Assembly (NCBI GenBank): GCA_034509425.1
Contig: JAVTVJ010000292.1
Span: 558,001 to 622,000 of the forward strand
Length of the DNA stretch: 64,000 bases
Direction of reading: 5' to 3'
Origin: Eopsaltria australis
Lineage: Eukaryota; Chordata; Aves; Passeriformes; Petroicidae
Every line of letters begins with the position of its first letter. Within the stretch, counting starts at the first letter, position 1. The translations under genes were made by a program, and so were the position numbers. This document shows, one piece after another, positions 13,861 to 25,026 of the stretch. Below the pieces are notes generated by a model. The model did not search any database. It worked only from the letters and a program-made list of their open reading frames with translations, and was not told the origin of the DNA.

Positions 13861-14112
13861 GGATGAGAGGAAAAGGCCTCAAGCTGTGCCAGGGGAGCTT
13901 CAGGTTGGGCATCAGAAGGAATTTCTTTGTTGAAAGATTGGTCAGACATTGGAATGAGCTGCCCAAGGAGTGGTGGAGTCCCCATCCCTGGAGGTGTCCA
14001 AGGAATGCCGGGAACTGGCACTCAGTGCTCTGGGCTGGTGACAAGGTGGGGATCAGTCATAGGTGGGACTTGATTGTCTTGGAGGGCTTTTCCAGCCTCA
14101 ATGATTCTGTGA
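13861..14112 (+). mobile_element. CR1 LINE 3' end (first of a tandem pair)
   Basis: This is a sense-orientation CR1 3' terminus. The block starts with GGCCTCAAGCTGTGCCAGGG. It continues with a 'trp-asn-glu-leu-pro' coding remnant (TGGAATGAGCTGCCCAAGGA), then GGTGTCCAAGGAATG, GGAGGGCTTTTCCAGCCTCA and ATGATTCTGTGA. The first part corresponds to the end of ORF2 and the rest to the short 3' UTR. It belongs to a different CR1 subfamily from the copies at 42.3 and 63.0 kb, which end in CCCTTCCAACCC. It is 5'-truncated and non-autonomous. Confidence 0.88.
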
Positions 14113-14135
14113 AATAGCTCCAAATGGGACCAAAC

Positions 14136-14391
14136 CAGGGCCTTGAAGGGAAAATTGTGCCAGGGGAGTTTAGACCAGGTATTAGGAAAAAATTCTCCAC
14201 AGAAAGGGTGGTCAGGCAGTGGAACAGGCTGTCCAGGAAAGTGGTGGGGTCACAATCCCTGAAAGTGTCCCAAAAATATGTGCATATGGCACCTGAGAAT
14301 ATGGTTTAGTGGTGACCGTGGTGGTGGTGCTGGGTGGAGCATTGGATTTGATCCCAGAGATCTCTCCCAGCCTCACTGGTTCTGTGATTCT
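14136..14391 (+). mobile_element. CR1 LINE 3' end (second of a tandem pair)
   Basis: A second, more diverged CR1 3' end lies in the same orientation, 23 bases after the first. It repeats the same order of blocks: GTGCCAGGGGAGTTTAGACC, GGTGGTCAGGCAGTGGAACA, AAGTGTCCC, then TCTCTCCCAGCCTCACTGGT and TCTGTGATTC at the end. It has more substitutions and a short insertion around the ATGGTTTAGTGGTG part. The two copies are clearly related but not recent duplicates of each other. Confidence 0.85.
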
Positions 14392-15119
14392 CTTTCTGAA
14401 GTTCCCCTGCACTGACACTGCCAGGCTGTGGGCAAACAGCTCTGCAGCCTGTGGGCTCTGCTGGGGGCCATCCAGGTACCTCCAAAAGCAGGGAAATCAT
14501 AGGGTTTCCTTAAGAGCCACACAGCCCTTCTCCTCCTGAGTGCCTCTTTATGTCTCTCCACACCCAGGAGCTGGATCTGTGTGCTTGTGCACTCCTCCCT
14601 CGTGCCAGCCATCCCTGGGTCCCTGTGCCACCTTCCCCAGGCAGGGAGGATGGTGATGGAGCAGGCATGCCTCTGGCTTTGGCATGCTCAGCTCAGGCAG
14701 GAGGGAACATCAGCCTCAGGCAAACCATGAACATTTGTCACCTGCAGCAAGGCAAAAAGTGTTGCCCAGAAGAGCCTTTGGAAATATTTTAATTACCCCT
14801 AGTTGATCTAGCAATCAACAAACTTGAGGTAAAGATCACAAGTGGAGACAAAGTCTAAGGGGAATTTTATGCTTGGAGTCAAATTTCAGCAATGTTTTTG
14901 AACCATTTCTAATTGAGATGTTTTAAGAGCCATCCCCAAACCTCCCTGAATCCAACCAGTTCTGATGGATGTGGGAAGCAAATCAGTCATGCAGCTCTAG
15001 CACAGCACTGAGAGCTGGAGCAACACAGGGCTTCTAAAAGAACCAGCCTAACCACTGAGGTCTTTCTGTGCAGTTTTACAGTCAGAAAACTTCTTTAATG
15101 GACTGTAAATCAAAAAAGG
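14392..15119. other. Non-coding stretch, no feature
   Basis: Nothing is recognised here. The frames are short and antisense to each other. The 14770-14960 part is AT-rich. Confidence 0.55.
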
Positions 15120-15620
15120 AAACTTATTTTTTGTTTCTCCAGGCTTGAAAGACGAGCGTGCGTCCGCCCAACAACTTTCAGAACGAGCCATCCCTGCCAG
15201 CCAAAGCAGATTCTCTGTGCCTGCTTCCAAGCAGCACGAGCTGAAACAACTGGTGGCAGAGTGGGGTGTCTCTACAGTCCTAGGCACGAAGAGAGGTGAT
15301 TATTCCTCCCTCCTAATTCTACTTCCCATACGGAAATTATCCTGTGCCAGAGGCGTGAGCCGTCCTCTGTTCTGTCAACGTGCGCTGCTCGGAAGATTTA
15401 TTTCAGTAATAAGGTCTTAGCAGTGAAACTTAACAAAAATGAGGGGGCAAGTTTATTAATTATATATTTTACAGTTAATTAAAGATAATATTTAACAGCA
15501 ATAATTGCAGGCGTCTGCGTTGATGGCACAAATAATTTCCGGTAATAAACGGGTTGTGTGTCCCTTTGTGGGACTGATCAGAAAAAAATCCTGCCTCGTG
15601 CTAAACCCCTCTTATCTCTT
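15120..15620. promoter_or_regulatory. Candidate conserved regulatory block (CNE-like)
   Basis: This 500-base block differs from its surroundings. It has a CpG cluster at about 15152-15168 in a CpG-poor setting. It also has an AT-rich core at 15450-15540 with TTATTAATTATATATTTTAC, GTTAATTAAAG and AATAATTG homeodomain-type sites, and CG-containing words (GGCGTCTGCG, TTTCCGGTAATAAACG) that would be expected to decay if unconstrained. The composition resembles vertebrate developmental enhancers. This is inference from composition only; conservation has not been tested. Confidence 0.35.
15143..15295 (+). other. Exon-like segment, unknown protein (speculative)
   Basis: A 153-base segment is bounded by a good 3' splice-site-like sequence (TTTTTTGTTTCTCCAG, ending at 15142) and by AGAG|GTGAT at 15295/15296. 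It is open in one frame, encoding a peptide that begins LKDERASAQQLSERAIPASQ and ends VAEWGVSTVLGTKR. Both splice phases would be 1, so the exon would be symmetrical. I do not recognise the peptide. The opposite strand is also open over most of it, which weakens the coding case. It could equally be part of the conserved non-coding block that contains it. Confidence 0.22.
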
Positions 15621-16664
15621 TCCATTTGCAGGAGATGAAACATCCTCCTGCTCACAGCACAGGGAAGAGGCTGGAGCTGGGCTGCTTTCTCCACAACTGT
15701 AGAACTGCAGTGAAATGGGGATTCTTTGTTTGTGTTTTGTTGGCTTCCCTGAGGAAAATGGTGACCATGAGATGAGACAGAGCCTCGGGGTGAGTGCAGG
15801 TCCCACCACCAGTTCTGCCAATTCCCTCCATCCCATCCTGTCTCACAGCCCCAGCTCTGGGAGGCAGGAAAGCTTTGTTCCACAGGACTCAGGTCTTTCA
15901 CCCCTCAAGCTGCTTCTAAGCAGTCTCTTCCATTTGTGCTGAAATGTTGTGTAGGAGCACTTGTCACTCATCTCAGCTTGCATTCAGCATGTTCCCAGAA
16001 GCTGGGCATGGATGTGGATGAGCTGTCCTTGTGGGAACTCACTGGGCTCTCAGAGCACCTGCTCCTTTTGGATCTGACACAAAGGGTGCCTCCTGTGTGC
16101 CCTGAGGTCTGTGCAGTGGGGAGGTTTCCTCTGCACTATCCCTGGCAATGTTTCTGTTCTCCTAACACCTTCCAGACAGGTTGGTAGGTTCCACCTCGTG
16201 CAGGTGTCCATCTCCCATTACCTTCCTCCTACCTGAGGTACACACAGAGCCTGTGACACACAGCTGAGTGATTTTTATTCCCTCCACTTGAGGGAAGTAG
16301 CTTACAATGTTTTAAACTGGTCCTCTGTGATTGACTCATGCCACCTATTTCTGAAACACAGCCAACAAGGTAAGAGAAGATTTAGAAAAGTTAACAGTGT
16401 CCAGATCTGTTTAGGACAAGAAGGGAGCCCAAAAGTTGGATAAAATACTGTAAAGAGCTAAGCCCAGCACAGCAGCTCAACACAGAGCCATCCTGTGAGA
16501 ATGTGATGTTCCTTCCTGCTCCCTTTTTTATTTGTTCTAGAAACTGTTGGTTCAGTTGGTGGGTTCTCCCCAGGGCCAAAGAAGCTGCTCTGGGAGCTCT
16601 GCACACCTCCAGGCAAGGTCCTGCCAATGGAGGAGGTGATGGGAGCTGCTCAAGGAGGTGCTTT
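15621..16664. other. Non-coding stretch, no feature
   Basis: I see nothing beyond short chance frames. No repeat signature is recognised. Confidence 0.55.
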
Positions 16665-16752
16665 TCCAAAGGCATGCCACAGGGACTGGGACTCGGTCCA
16701 GCCTTTTTAGTGTCCTCATTAATGAGGTAAAAGATGGGGTAAGCAGCATGTG
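16665..16752 (+). mobile_element. CR1 ORF2 reverse-transcriptase scrap
   Basis: The segment around GGCATGCCACAGGGACTGGG reads GMPQGLGLGPAFL, matching the reverse-transcriptase motif B region of CR1 (consensus of the GVPQGS.LGP type). After a one-base frame change it reads LINEVKDGVSSM, which fits the following Phe-Ile-Asn-Asp-Leu region. The frame is broken and both flanks lose similarity quickly. I take this as an old, short internal CR1 fragment. Limits are approximate. Confidence 0.5.
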
Positions 16753-17274
16753 AATGACATGGAGGGTGAAAGGAAGAGGGAGCCATACCAAGGGCCAGGG
16801 GAGGTCCCAGGTTCCAGCCTGGCCAAACTGAGCAGGGCTGGGCTATGTCTGCCAGGGGCTTGGGCTTCACATTGGCCTGGTTTTGTGAGCAAAACCAGAG
16901 AGCTGTGGCTGAGCCTGGGCAGCAGGCTAGGTTTGTGAGGGCAGCTTTGAGCTGAGCGTTGGCTGCTCTGCTCTAAACCCCAGGTTTGCTGCAGGCCCAC
17001 CTTGTAAATATTTAAATGCAGGAGTAGCAGGCCCAGCAAGTCTGTGTGGGGATTTGCAGGCACGGAGGGGAGCAGAGTGTGTGAGAGTTGCACATCTCCC
17101 TCTCACGTGACTGCACCCGTGTGTGCACATCTTCCAATGCCTTCCAGAGAGATTTTAATCCAGAGAGCTCTGACAGCCTTTCAGGCATCAATCACCCAGT
17201 GCCACAACACCCTGCAAGGTCAGGCAGTGTTATCAGCCTCCCCCTGGGAGCAGCGTTTTGTGCCTCAGCAAGGA
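16753..17274. other. Non-coding stretch, no feature
   Basis: No gene or repeat is recognised. The sequence is moderately GC-rich with short frames on both strands. Confidence 0.5.
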
Positions 17275-17442
17275 GGGATGGGCAAAGGGAGAGTGGCTCC
17301 TGAGTGTGTGTGCGAGATTTCCTGCAAGCAGAGCTTTCCAGATTCCTGGAGCCAGGGATGGGCAAAGGGAGAGGGGCTCCTGAGTGTGTGTGTGAGATTT
17401 CCTGCAAGCAGAGCTTTCCAGATTCCTAGAGCCAGGGATGGG
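17275..17442 (+). repeat. 80-bp tandem duplication (2.1 copies)
   Basis: An 80-base unit starting GGGATGGGCAAAGGGAGAG is repeated in direct tandem at 17275-17354 and 17355-17434, followed by the start of a third copy (GGGATGGG). I count three mismatches between the two full copies: T/G in GAGTGG, C/T in TGTGCGAG and G/A in CCTGGAGC. The low divergence means a recent duplication. It looks like a nascent minisatellite; copy number may vary between individuals. Confidence 0.95.
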
Positions 17443-18757
17443 ATCCAGGTCTCCCTGGCCTGACCACTGGAAACACTTCCTCCCCACAGAAACCTCACGT
17501 TGAAACCACCCACCCACCGGAGCACGGCTTTGTAGTTTGGCAGGCAGAGCGCAGGCTCTGCTCTGCCCAATCCACAGGCACATTTTTGGGGCTGTGTGTT
17601 TACTGAGATCTTGGCTTTGCTGGTGTGCAGAGAATAAAAGTTGATTGTTGAGCAGCCAGGGCTCGGCGTCGCCCTGCCTGGATGTTTAAATACCCTGCAC
17701 AGCCAGGCCAGGCCAGGGGGATGTGTCTGGGGCCACAGCCTGCTCATGTGAGGAGCCTTGTCTCTGCTCTGTGCTAAACACAGCTCTGGTTACCTGCTCT
17801 CACTGGGGCTTTTCTGGCTTCTCCAGTCCTTCCCTTGGCTGCTCTGGCTGCAGGGCCTTGTGATAGCTGGCTGGGTTTATTTATTTAATAATAAAACTTA
17901 AAGAGCGGGTTGTTTTCCAGGCAGTGGCTGTCTCTGTGGAGCCAGGTCATGATGGGGTTAGTGTGGAGGGAAGCAGAGCTGCTTGGGGAGCTTAAAATTT
18001 ACCAATCCCACTATTCCTCCTGCCCCTCAGCCTTCTCCCAGTAACCCCTTCCTCCTGCACCGGCAGGAACGTTTATGATGCCTTGTAGGCTGTGCAGACC
18101 TTGCCACTTCCATCTCTCTCAGGATGTGGCAGGGACAGTAGGAGAGGGAGTTCCCAGCCCAAGGCTACAGACAGGACAATATGACAACAAAGAGAAGATG
18201 GTGGAAACACAAGGAGAGGGCCTTCCTTTGGTTATTTCTCCTGTGCAGTTGTCACTGCATGTGCCTCATGTCTCTCACCCTCTTCTATAAGGGACAGTGT
18301 CATCCTGTCCATAGGGCTTAGTAGTGCTGTCTTTATTCTCGTGACTGGGAAGCAACTGCACTCTTTGGGAGGATGGATTAGTCAGGTGTTTAAAGCAAAA
18401 GTCCGAAGTTTGTGCTCTGGATCCCAACCTGAGGCATCTGCTGGCCCTAATCTGAAGGGCTCCCCCACCCCCATCTTCACACATGGTACCCCCAGGTCGA
18501 ATGGGCCACTGCGCTGCTTTTGGAGACTTAATTTGCTTCATCTCCATGAAATCCTGAGTTGTCTGGTACCTGCTTTGGGCGGAGGTCAGTCAAATCACTC
18601 TCACCATCATCAGTGCTTTCCTCCCCTTGTGATTTACAGCTGGATGAGGAAACCCACCTTCATCACTCTCTGACCTGGGCTGGGCAGTGTTCAGGTACAT
18701 CTTAAAGACTCCACGTTCCAAGAGGCAGGAATCTGTCACAGCACAGCTCTGTGCCTC
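17443..18757. other. Non-coding stretch, no feature
   Basis: I recognise no gene. An AT-rich island (TTTATTTATTTAATAATAAA) lies at about 17876-17897. Otherwise the sequence is ordinary. Confidence 0.5.
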
Positions 18758-18775
18758 GGGGGTGGGGGGGGGGGG
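18758..18775 (+). repeat. Poly-G tract, potential G-quadruplex
   Basis: A run of five G, one T, then twelve G. On the + strand it could fold as a G-quadruplex. Such homopolymers are also frequent sequencing or assembly error sites, so the exact length is uncertain. Confidence 0.85.
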
Positions 18776-21700
18776 TTGCTCCCTGAAGGTTTGGCTTCAG
18801 GAATAAATCTGTACCTCCACACTCTGCCCATAAAACTGATAACACTGAGATTGCTTTACACATCAGCAACAGAATGGAGACAGCAGAGGCAATCAGGACC
18901 CAAAATAATTATGTTTATCATCTATAATCATCATACTGAGTCTAACAGCACATTAGCACTTCCAGCAGGCAGTTTTCAGGCGCAGGGAATGCAGGCAGTG
19001 TTTTGGAGGATGCCCTGATTATTTTAAAGGACACCAGCCACAACTGAGCATGCCATGGGGGATTCTCTGAGCTGCCAGCACACTCTTTGATTGCATGTGT
19101 GGGGAGCCAGAGCAGGGCTAGTGCTGAACCATCTCTGTAAAATGTTACTGGGTGGAGTTTCCAGAGTCAGGCTGTAGAAACAACTCAGCCTCTCTCTGAC
19201 TGATGCCAGGGATTTGGAAGGTGTAATCTGGAAGAGCCCACAGTTGCTTGAACCCCTCTCCATGGAAGGGATTATTCCAAGGGGAGTCTCTCATGTTTCC
19301 CCTTGTGATGCTGCCTCTGCTCCTCCCTACTTTCCTGCCAGTCCTGAAATACATAGCCCTGTACACAGACTTCCCTGGTGGCAGAACTACCCTCCCCTGT
19401 GCTACTGCACAGTCTCGGGAGTGTGGGGCCACAAATGTCCAGGCAAATCCCAGGGATCTCAGTTCAAAACAGGTCCCTGAAAACACCTGCAAGCAGCAAA
19501 ATCCAGCATCCTTCAACCCCTGTCCTGCAGCATGGTCCTCTCTCTCCTTGTGCTGCACTGGTAGGGCAGACCAAGCTTTGCAGCAAGGGAGGAGAGGCTA
19601 GAGAAAGTCCTGGCCAGGAGGAATGCAGTCAGTCACTACATTCAGCCTTTTGGTGGAAGGGCTTAGTAACAGTCTGCTGAAAGGAAAGGCCTTGGAGCCA
19701 GATTTGTATGTGGAATTAATTGGAATCTCATCAAAAGCCCGTGACGCCTCATCTCTTCAGCAGAACATCTGAGATGCTACACATTTATTTACTGTGATTT
19801 ACCATTCCAGGTTATAAAGTGGCTTTATAATCCCTTGTTTTCCATGATGATCTCCAGGTGAAGGTGTAAAATCCCTCCTTACAGGATGCCAGTCCCGAGG
19901 TGTGTCTGGGTGTAAGGGAGGGGCAGTTCCCATCCTGTGTCCTTGTCAGTGAGAACTGGTGTTTCTCCTGCAGACACCACCCCACTGCCAAGAACTGCTT
20001 TAGCAAGGCTCTTAGGAACTGCTTTCAAACCTGGAACGGTTTTTGGAGCCAAACATTGATCTAAGTGCATTTTTACTGAAATTCAAATGCAAACCAGCCA
20101 GACTTTCACTCCAACATTTCAGCTTTCCTGTAGATTGTTTTTCCAGGGGCACCCTCTGGCTTATCTGCAAGACTGTGGGAATGCTGTCAAGACAGGAGCC
20201 ATTTTCCTGGATATAAAAGGCACCCAGCTCAGGGACTGGGCCAGAAGGTTCTGTGCTGTGGGTATCTCATGCCAGGGAGCTGAGGAGGAGAGATGAGCTC
20301 CAGGGAGTGCTTTGGGGTTGGCTGGAAGAGCCCTGCTGTTCCCTGTGCAACTGAGACTTGCCTACGGTGTCAGGGACGTGTAGTTCCAAAGCCACCTTCA
20401 AAGCGAGGTCCAGCTGGTCTGGGCATTATCCAGTCTGCTTTTGTGTGTTTTCAAGGACAGGGATTGTTTTGCCTCTCTGGGCTGGTGTCCCGGATAATTG
20501 GGTTTGCCTGGAGCACAGTGCTCAGTACTGAGTGTGAAATCTTTTCCAAAATCTTGGCCCTTTTCTATGCTAGCAGAGATTCTGCTTTCAAAGCAGGTTT
20601 ATCACTGCCTTAACACCCACCAGGCTTCCCCTGTGCTCCCAGAGCTCCTCCAGCCTCTTTGTGGGGTTTTCCAAGTGCAGAAGGGATGATGCAGGCTCCC
20701 ATCCCAGTGTGTATCCAGGATGGTTTAGAAAGGCACTTTATAACTTGGAACATCACAGTAAATAAATGTGCAGCAACTCAGATGTTTTGCTGAGGAGATG
20801 AAGTGTCGCAGGCTTTTGAAGGGATTCCAGCTAATTCCACATACAAATCTGGCTCCAAGACCTTTCCTTCCCTGCCAGACCCCAGAGGACTCAGGACCAT
20901 TGCATGCCCTGGCCCAGCTCAGCCAGTCTAGGAAGAGAGTGAGAACAGTGGAGTGAGGGGCCTGAATGTCCCTCCCGTGGTCCTTTGGGAAGAAATGGAT
21001 CAGAGGAGGAAGACACTGAACCAGTGATGGATGCAGCTGGGAGAGCTCCTGTGAAAGATCCTCAGCATGAGAGCTGCAGAACCGGGCTTTGTGGTGTGGA
21101 ATTGCACCAGGAAAAAGGAGGAGGCTTGTCCTGGAGAGCTCCTGCCAAAGTGTGAGACTGGTGGAGGCAAACAGAGGAGCAGTGAAGGGATCCTGACTGC
21201 GATCCTGGTGCTATGCCGGCAAATTTGCTGTGGAGTCACAGCAAAAGGAGGTTTTGAAGACAAGTGAGGAGCTTTGTGAGTGTTTTTCTCTGCTAGAAAC
21301 ATGAATAAAGAAAAGCACGATAGTGCTTCTTTGGAAATCTGGTGGGTGGCCTGGTGCTATGAGCTGATAGAAGGTGGGGGCTCATTCCTTCATAATGAAT
21401 GAAAGATGACAGATGGGGAGAGGCAAGGAAAGGCCTTCAGCACTGGTATAATTAACTTACTCCTGAGAACACTGGGATGAGCTTTCTTCCTAATATGATA
21501 GAGAAAAGAGACGATGTTTGGCTGAGAGTGAGGAGATAATGGGAATTGCAGAGGTGAACGTGGTTGTCCCTCTGCTCCTGAGACACTTGAAGCAAAGCCT
21601 CCTTGCCAGCTTCAGGAGCAGACGGAGAGGATGGATCTGCTGGTCTTGGGGGGGATGGGCTGCATCCCCTGGGGTGCTTCCCCTTGCTTAATCCATAGCC

Positions 21701-22564
21701 CTGAGCCCTTGGCTTAGAGGAGGAGGTGAGGAGCCAAGCCCCTTTCACAGCAATAATGACTTCACACCCTGACTTTTTCCCCACGAGCCTTTTCTCTTGC
21801 ACACTAACGAGTCTGAGCCTACTTCATTGTGCCTCGGTAATTGTGCTTTTAATTATGCTGTGTGTCTACCACCATCTGTTGTGCTCTTTTCAGAATCTGT
21901 TTCAGTCCTGATATCCCCTTTTGAGATGAAGGGACCACGAGTGCCCGCAGTACCCAAGGTGTGGATGAATCATAGATTTTTCTGTTCTGTTCTTTGCTTT
22001 CCAAATGATTCATTCCACTTGATCTGTTTCTCGATGGCTGCCGAGCCTTGAGCTGACATTTCCATGGAACTGACAGCTTTATGTGGAAAAACGAGGGCCG
22101 AGAGGAGTGAAAACGGTGTCTGCTGGTAAGAAAAATCCTGATCTTTTCAAGATGAGTTTATTTGCACAAGGGCCATCAGAGGACCCTGAAAGGAGAGGTT
22201 ACAATAGCTCCCAGTGTGGATGTCACCTGGGAGAGGCCACTGTGAAGCTGCTGATGTGGGGATGATGCTGTGACTTGGGGACAGATGGGTAAGAGCAGCA
22301 TGGTTTGTGTCCCCCTGAAGCAGAGCTGCAAGGGACAGGGCCCTCAAGCCAGGAGACGGAGCTGGAAAGGCTCCAGCTGCAATAAAGGAGATGAAGAGAA
22401 GCAAAATGAGGTTAATGAGCCAGAGAGCTTGTTAGGAAGGGAGGACAACTGAAGTTTGGGCAAAGGATGCCCAGCAGCATCTGGGAGGGGGTTACATTGC
22501 AGTGAGGTGCCCAGCAGGAGCAGCAGCACCCCAGACCACCCCTCACAGTTCACTTGCACACAGA
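18776..22564. other. Single-copy non-coding stretch
   Basis: No gene is recognised. Two AT-rich patches look potentially constrained: 18830-18960, with ATAATTATG and ATCTATAATCATCATA, and 21830-21900, with GGTAATTGTGCTTTTAATTA. Neither can be confirmed without alignment. Frames are short on both strands. Confidence 0.5.
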
Positions 22565-22742
22565 GGGAATGGCTGGAGATGTGTCAGGGAGGGTTAGCTG
22601 GGAAACCAGGAAAAGGTTCTTCCCCCAGAGGGCCCTGAACAGGCTCCCCAGGAAATCATCACAGCCCCAAGGCTGTGACAGCTCCAGAAGCATTTATGCA
22701 ACCTGTGGGTCCCTTCCAACTCAGGATACTCCATGATTCTGG
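22565..22742 (+). mobile_element. CR1 LINE 3' end with an internal deletion
   Basis: This is a sense CR1 3' end of the subfamily whose tail reads GTGGGTCCCTTCCAACTCAG followed by GATACTCCATGATTCT. Upstream blocks GATGTGTCAGGGAGGGTTAG, AAAAGGTTCTTCCCCCAGAG and GAACAGGCTCCCCAGG are clear. Compared with the usual arrangement, roughly 100 bases between the AGAAGCATTT block and the tail are missing, so an internal deletion is likely. The tail closely resembles the 3' part of the SINE at 33.7 kb. Confidence 0.85.
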
Positions 22743-24942
22743 GAAGCAGGATCAGATGCTCACCCAGTTCGAGGGAAGATGGAAGGTGAGAGCAGGGAAA
22801 AAACCCAGCATTCAGTGAGTGAGAAGAACAGGCTTAATGCAGGAGTATTTGGGGTGTAGGATGAACGTGGCTGAATCTGGGGGCTGGAGTCTTGCAGGAG
22901 CAGTGGCTACAGGAAGACCAGGAGGTGATAACCTGCAAGTGGCCTGTTCTCATTTTTAGGATAATGAAATAAAACTGTCATCTGGGGAAATGTTGATGTG
23001 GTTCTGGCACCTTTTGAATGTGTAAGGAGCATCTTTTCCCTTCACCGGGCAGAGTGGTTTCCTCTCTGTCCTGTCTGCCCCTGCTCTGGCTCCTTTCTCC
23101 TGGTGTGCAGGGCTGTTCTGGCCCGTCCCACTGCTGGCACTGTGCTATGTCTGGCTCTGAGCACCTTGTTCTCAGCAGGGTGACCCCTTTTTCTGTACTC
23201 TTTGCCCTCTAGAGCTCTGTCTCTGGTTGGGCCCACAGACCCAGCCCCGCCACTGAACAGTGTGGCTCTGTCTCTCTGCTGTGCACGTTCTGTGCATCTG
23301 CAGGATGCTGCAGTTGGCTCTGGTTTGGATCTCTGGGTGGGATATGGCAGAGTAGGTATCATACATAGTGCCAGACCCTCAGTACCCTTAGAAAAGTCTT
23401 ATTCCATCCCAGGCCAGGGAGATCATCCCTTGACCTCTGGCAGCTGCTCCTCATCTTGTCTTCTGAGTATCTCTTAAACTTTGGGCTGCCCTGACATGAT
23501 TTCCTGATGCCCTTTCTGCCCTTGCTCTTTCCCCTGGGCCTGACACCTTGGTACTTCAATGTCCCCTATGGTCATGGGAGAGGAAAAAACCACCTGAGCC
23601 TTGGTCTGCTGTCACTGTTCCAGCTCCTGGATACCTTTCACCTTCAGCTTCCAACTGTGGGAAAGGACTGTGGTGTCCTGCTCTTGTTGGTTTCTTATGC
23701 AGAGAGGATGGAGAACATAAATAGCTCACAAATCAGCTCAGGGGCTCTCTCTCTGTCATTCCTGCATTTCACAAGCAGGTTCTTTCCAGTCTCCTCCTGT
23801 ACCTGCAGGGTGAGGAGCCATCAGTGGTGGGACAGGACTGTAAACGAGGTTCCTTCAAAAACCAGTTCTATTTAGCTCAAGGGCATAATGGGAAAACCAT
23901 TGTGTTGCCATTAAATCCCCTTTGTATCAATCCATGGAGCTGGGCCTGGGCGAGGGGTCCTGGGATCCCAATAGGCCACTAATTAATTACCAAGCCCACA
24001 CTCTTTATTGGCAAGGGAGGGCCCTTCTGATGGTTAATTAGGGTGGGAGCCAAGGAGAGGCTCCATCTCAGTGGTGATCCACATTCCCTCTGGCTTCCTT
24101 CCTCACAGGCATGTCCTGGCACAGCGAGGGGAAGCCAAGGCTGAACATATGGCTCATTGTGGAGCTCTGATCTTCCCTGAGCAGGGCAGAGCCCAGCAGC
24201 TGGAATTCCCTTCAAGTGCCACTCAAAACCTACCTGATGCCGTGGAAATCCTCTGTGACATTTCTGGGGAAATAAACCCTTGGCCCAAGTGCCAGCAGTT
24301 GCTGTTCCCTCATGTTCTTCCTTCCTGTGCACCATGGACAGTTGAGAGGCTTGGGTGGTGCAGCAGGAGACCACCTGTGACTTCCCTGTGGGCTCTGTGC
24401 TCAGAGGTGATGAACAGCAGCACAGCTCCAGGGGTGCTCCCTGCGTGGCTCTGGGAATCCCAGGGGCTGCCACACCATGGATTGGGATACCTGAGGCAAG
24501 CCCCACACAGCTCTGCTGGGATCTCCCCTATCATCAAACATAAACACATTTGGGGTGAGTCATGGTAGTTCAGAAACTGTCTGACTGTTCTGGGAGTGAA
24601 ATCCATGGCTGGCTGGCCTGAGAGAGACCTTGGATAAGTGAAATGTAAATGCTCACGGTGGCTTGCCAAGATCTGAGTGGGAAAAACCTTCCTTGGAAGA
24701 GGATTTCCTGTCTTGTCCCAAGGAGTCCCAGCTGCTGAGTATGCATTGTTGTCATGGCCTCGTGTCTGGGATTTGCTTTTCCCAAGACCTTGAAACCCAT
24801 TCCCCTCCCCAACTCCTCATGGAGCTTGATGCAGCCTGTCTCCAGAAATGCAGCTGTTTGTGCCTTCTCTGGAATTGGTGAATATTTCTACTTTCTTTCC
24901 TTGTGCTCTGCAGTGACCTAATTATTTAACTTTGCATTGCAG
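22743..24942. other. Single-copy non-coding stretch
   Basis: No gene or repeat is recognised. Short frames occur on both strands, none with recognisable composition or motifs. Confidence 0.5.
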
Positions 24943-25026
24943 CCTCTTCCTACAGCCCTTGCCAAAGAGCTCATCAAAGCCTCCCAGCGCTGCGGGAGCT
25001 GGATTATCAATCTCTCTCTGCTCAAG
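24943..25026 (+). other. Exon-like segment, 28 codons (speculative)
   Basis: An 84-base open stretch follows a good branch/polypyrimidine/AG arrangement (CTAATTATTTAACTTTGCATTGCAG) and ends AAG|GTTAGA, which fits a 5' splice site. It is exactly 28 codons in phase 0-0, reading PLPTALAKELIKASQRCGSW and then IINLSLLK. The peptide would be a plausible amphipathic helix, but I recognise no family. No partner exon could be linked to it. Confidence 0.2.
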
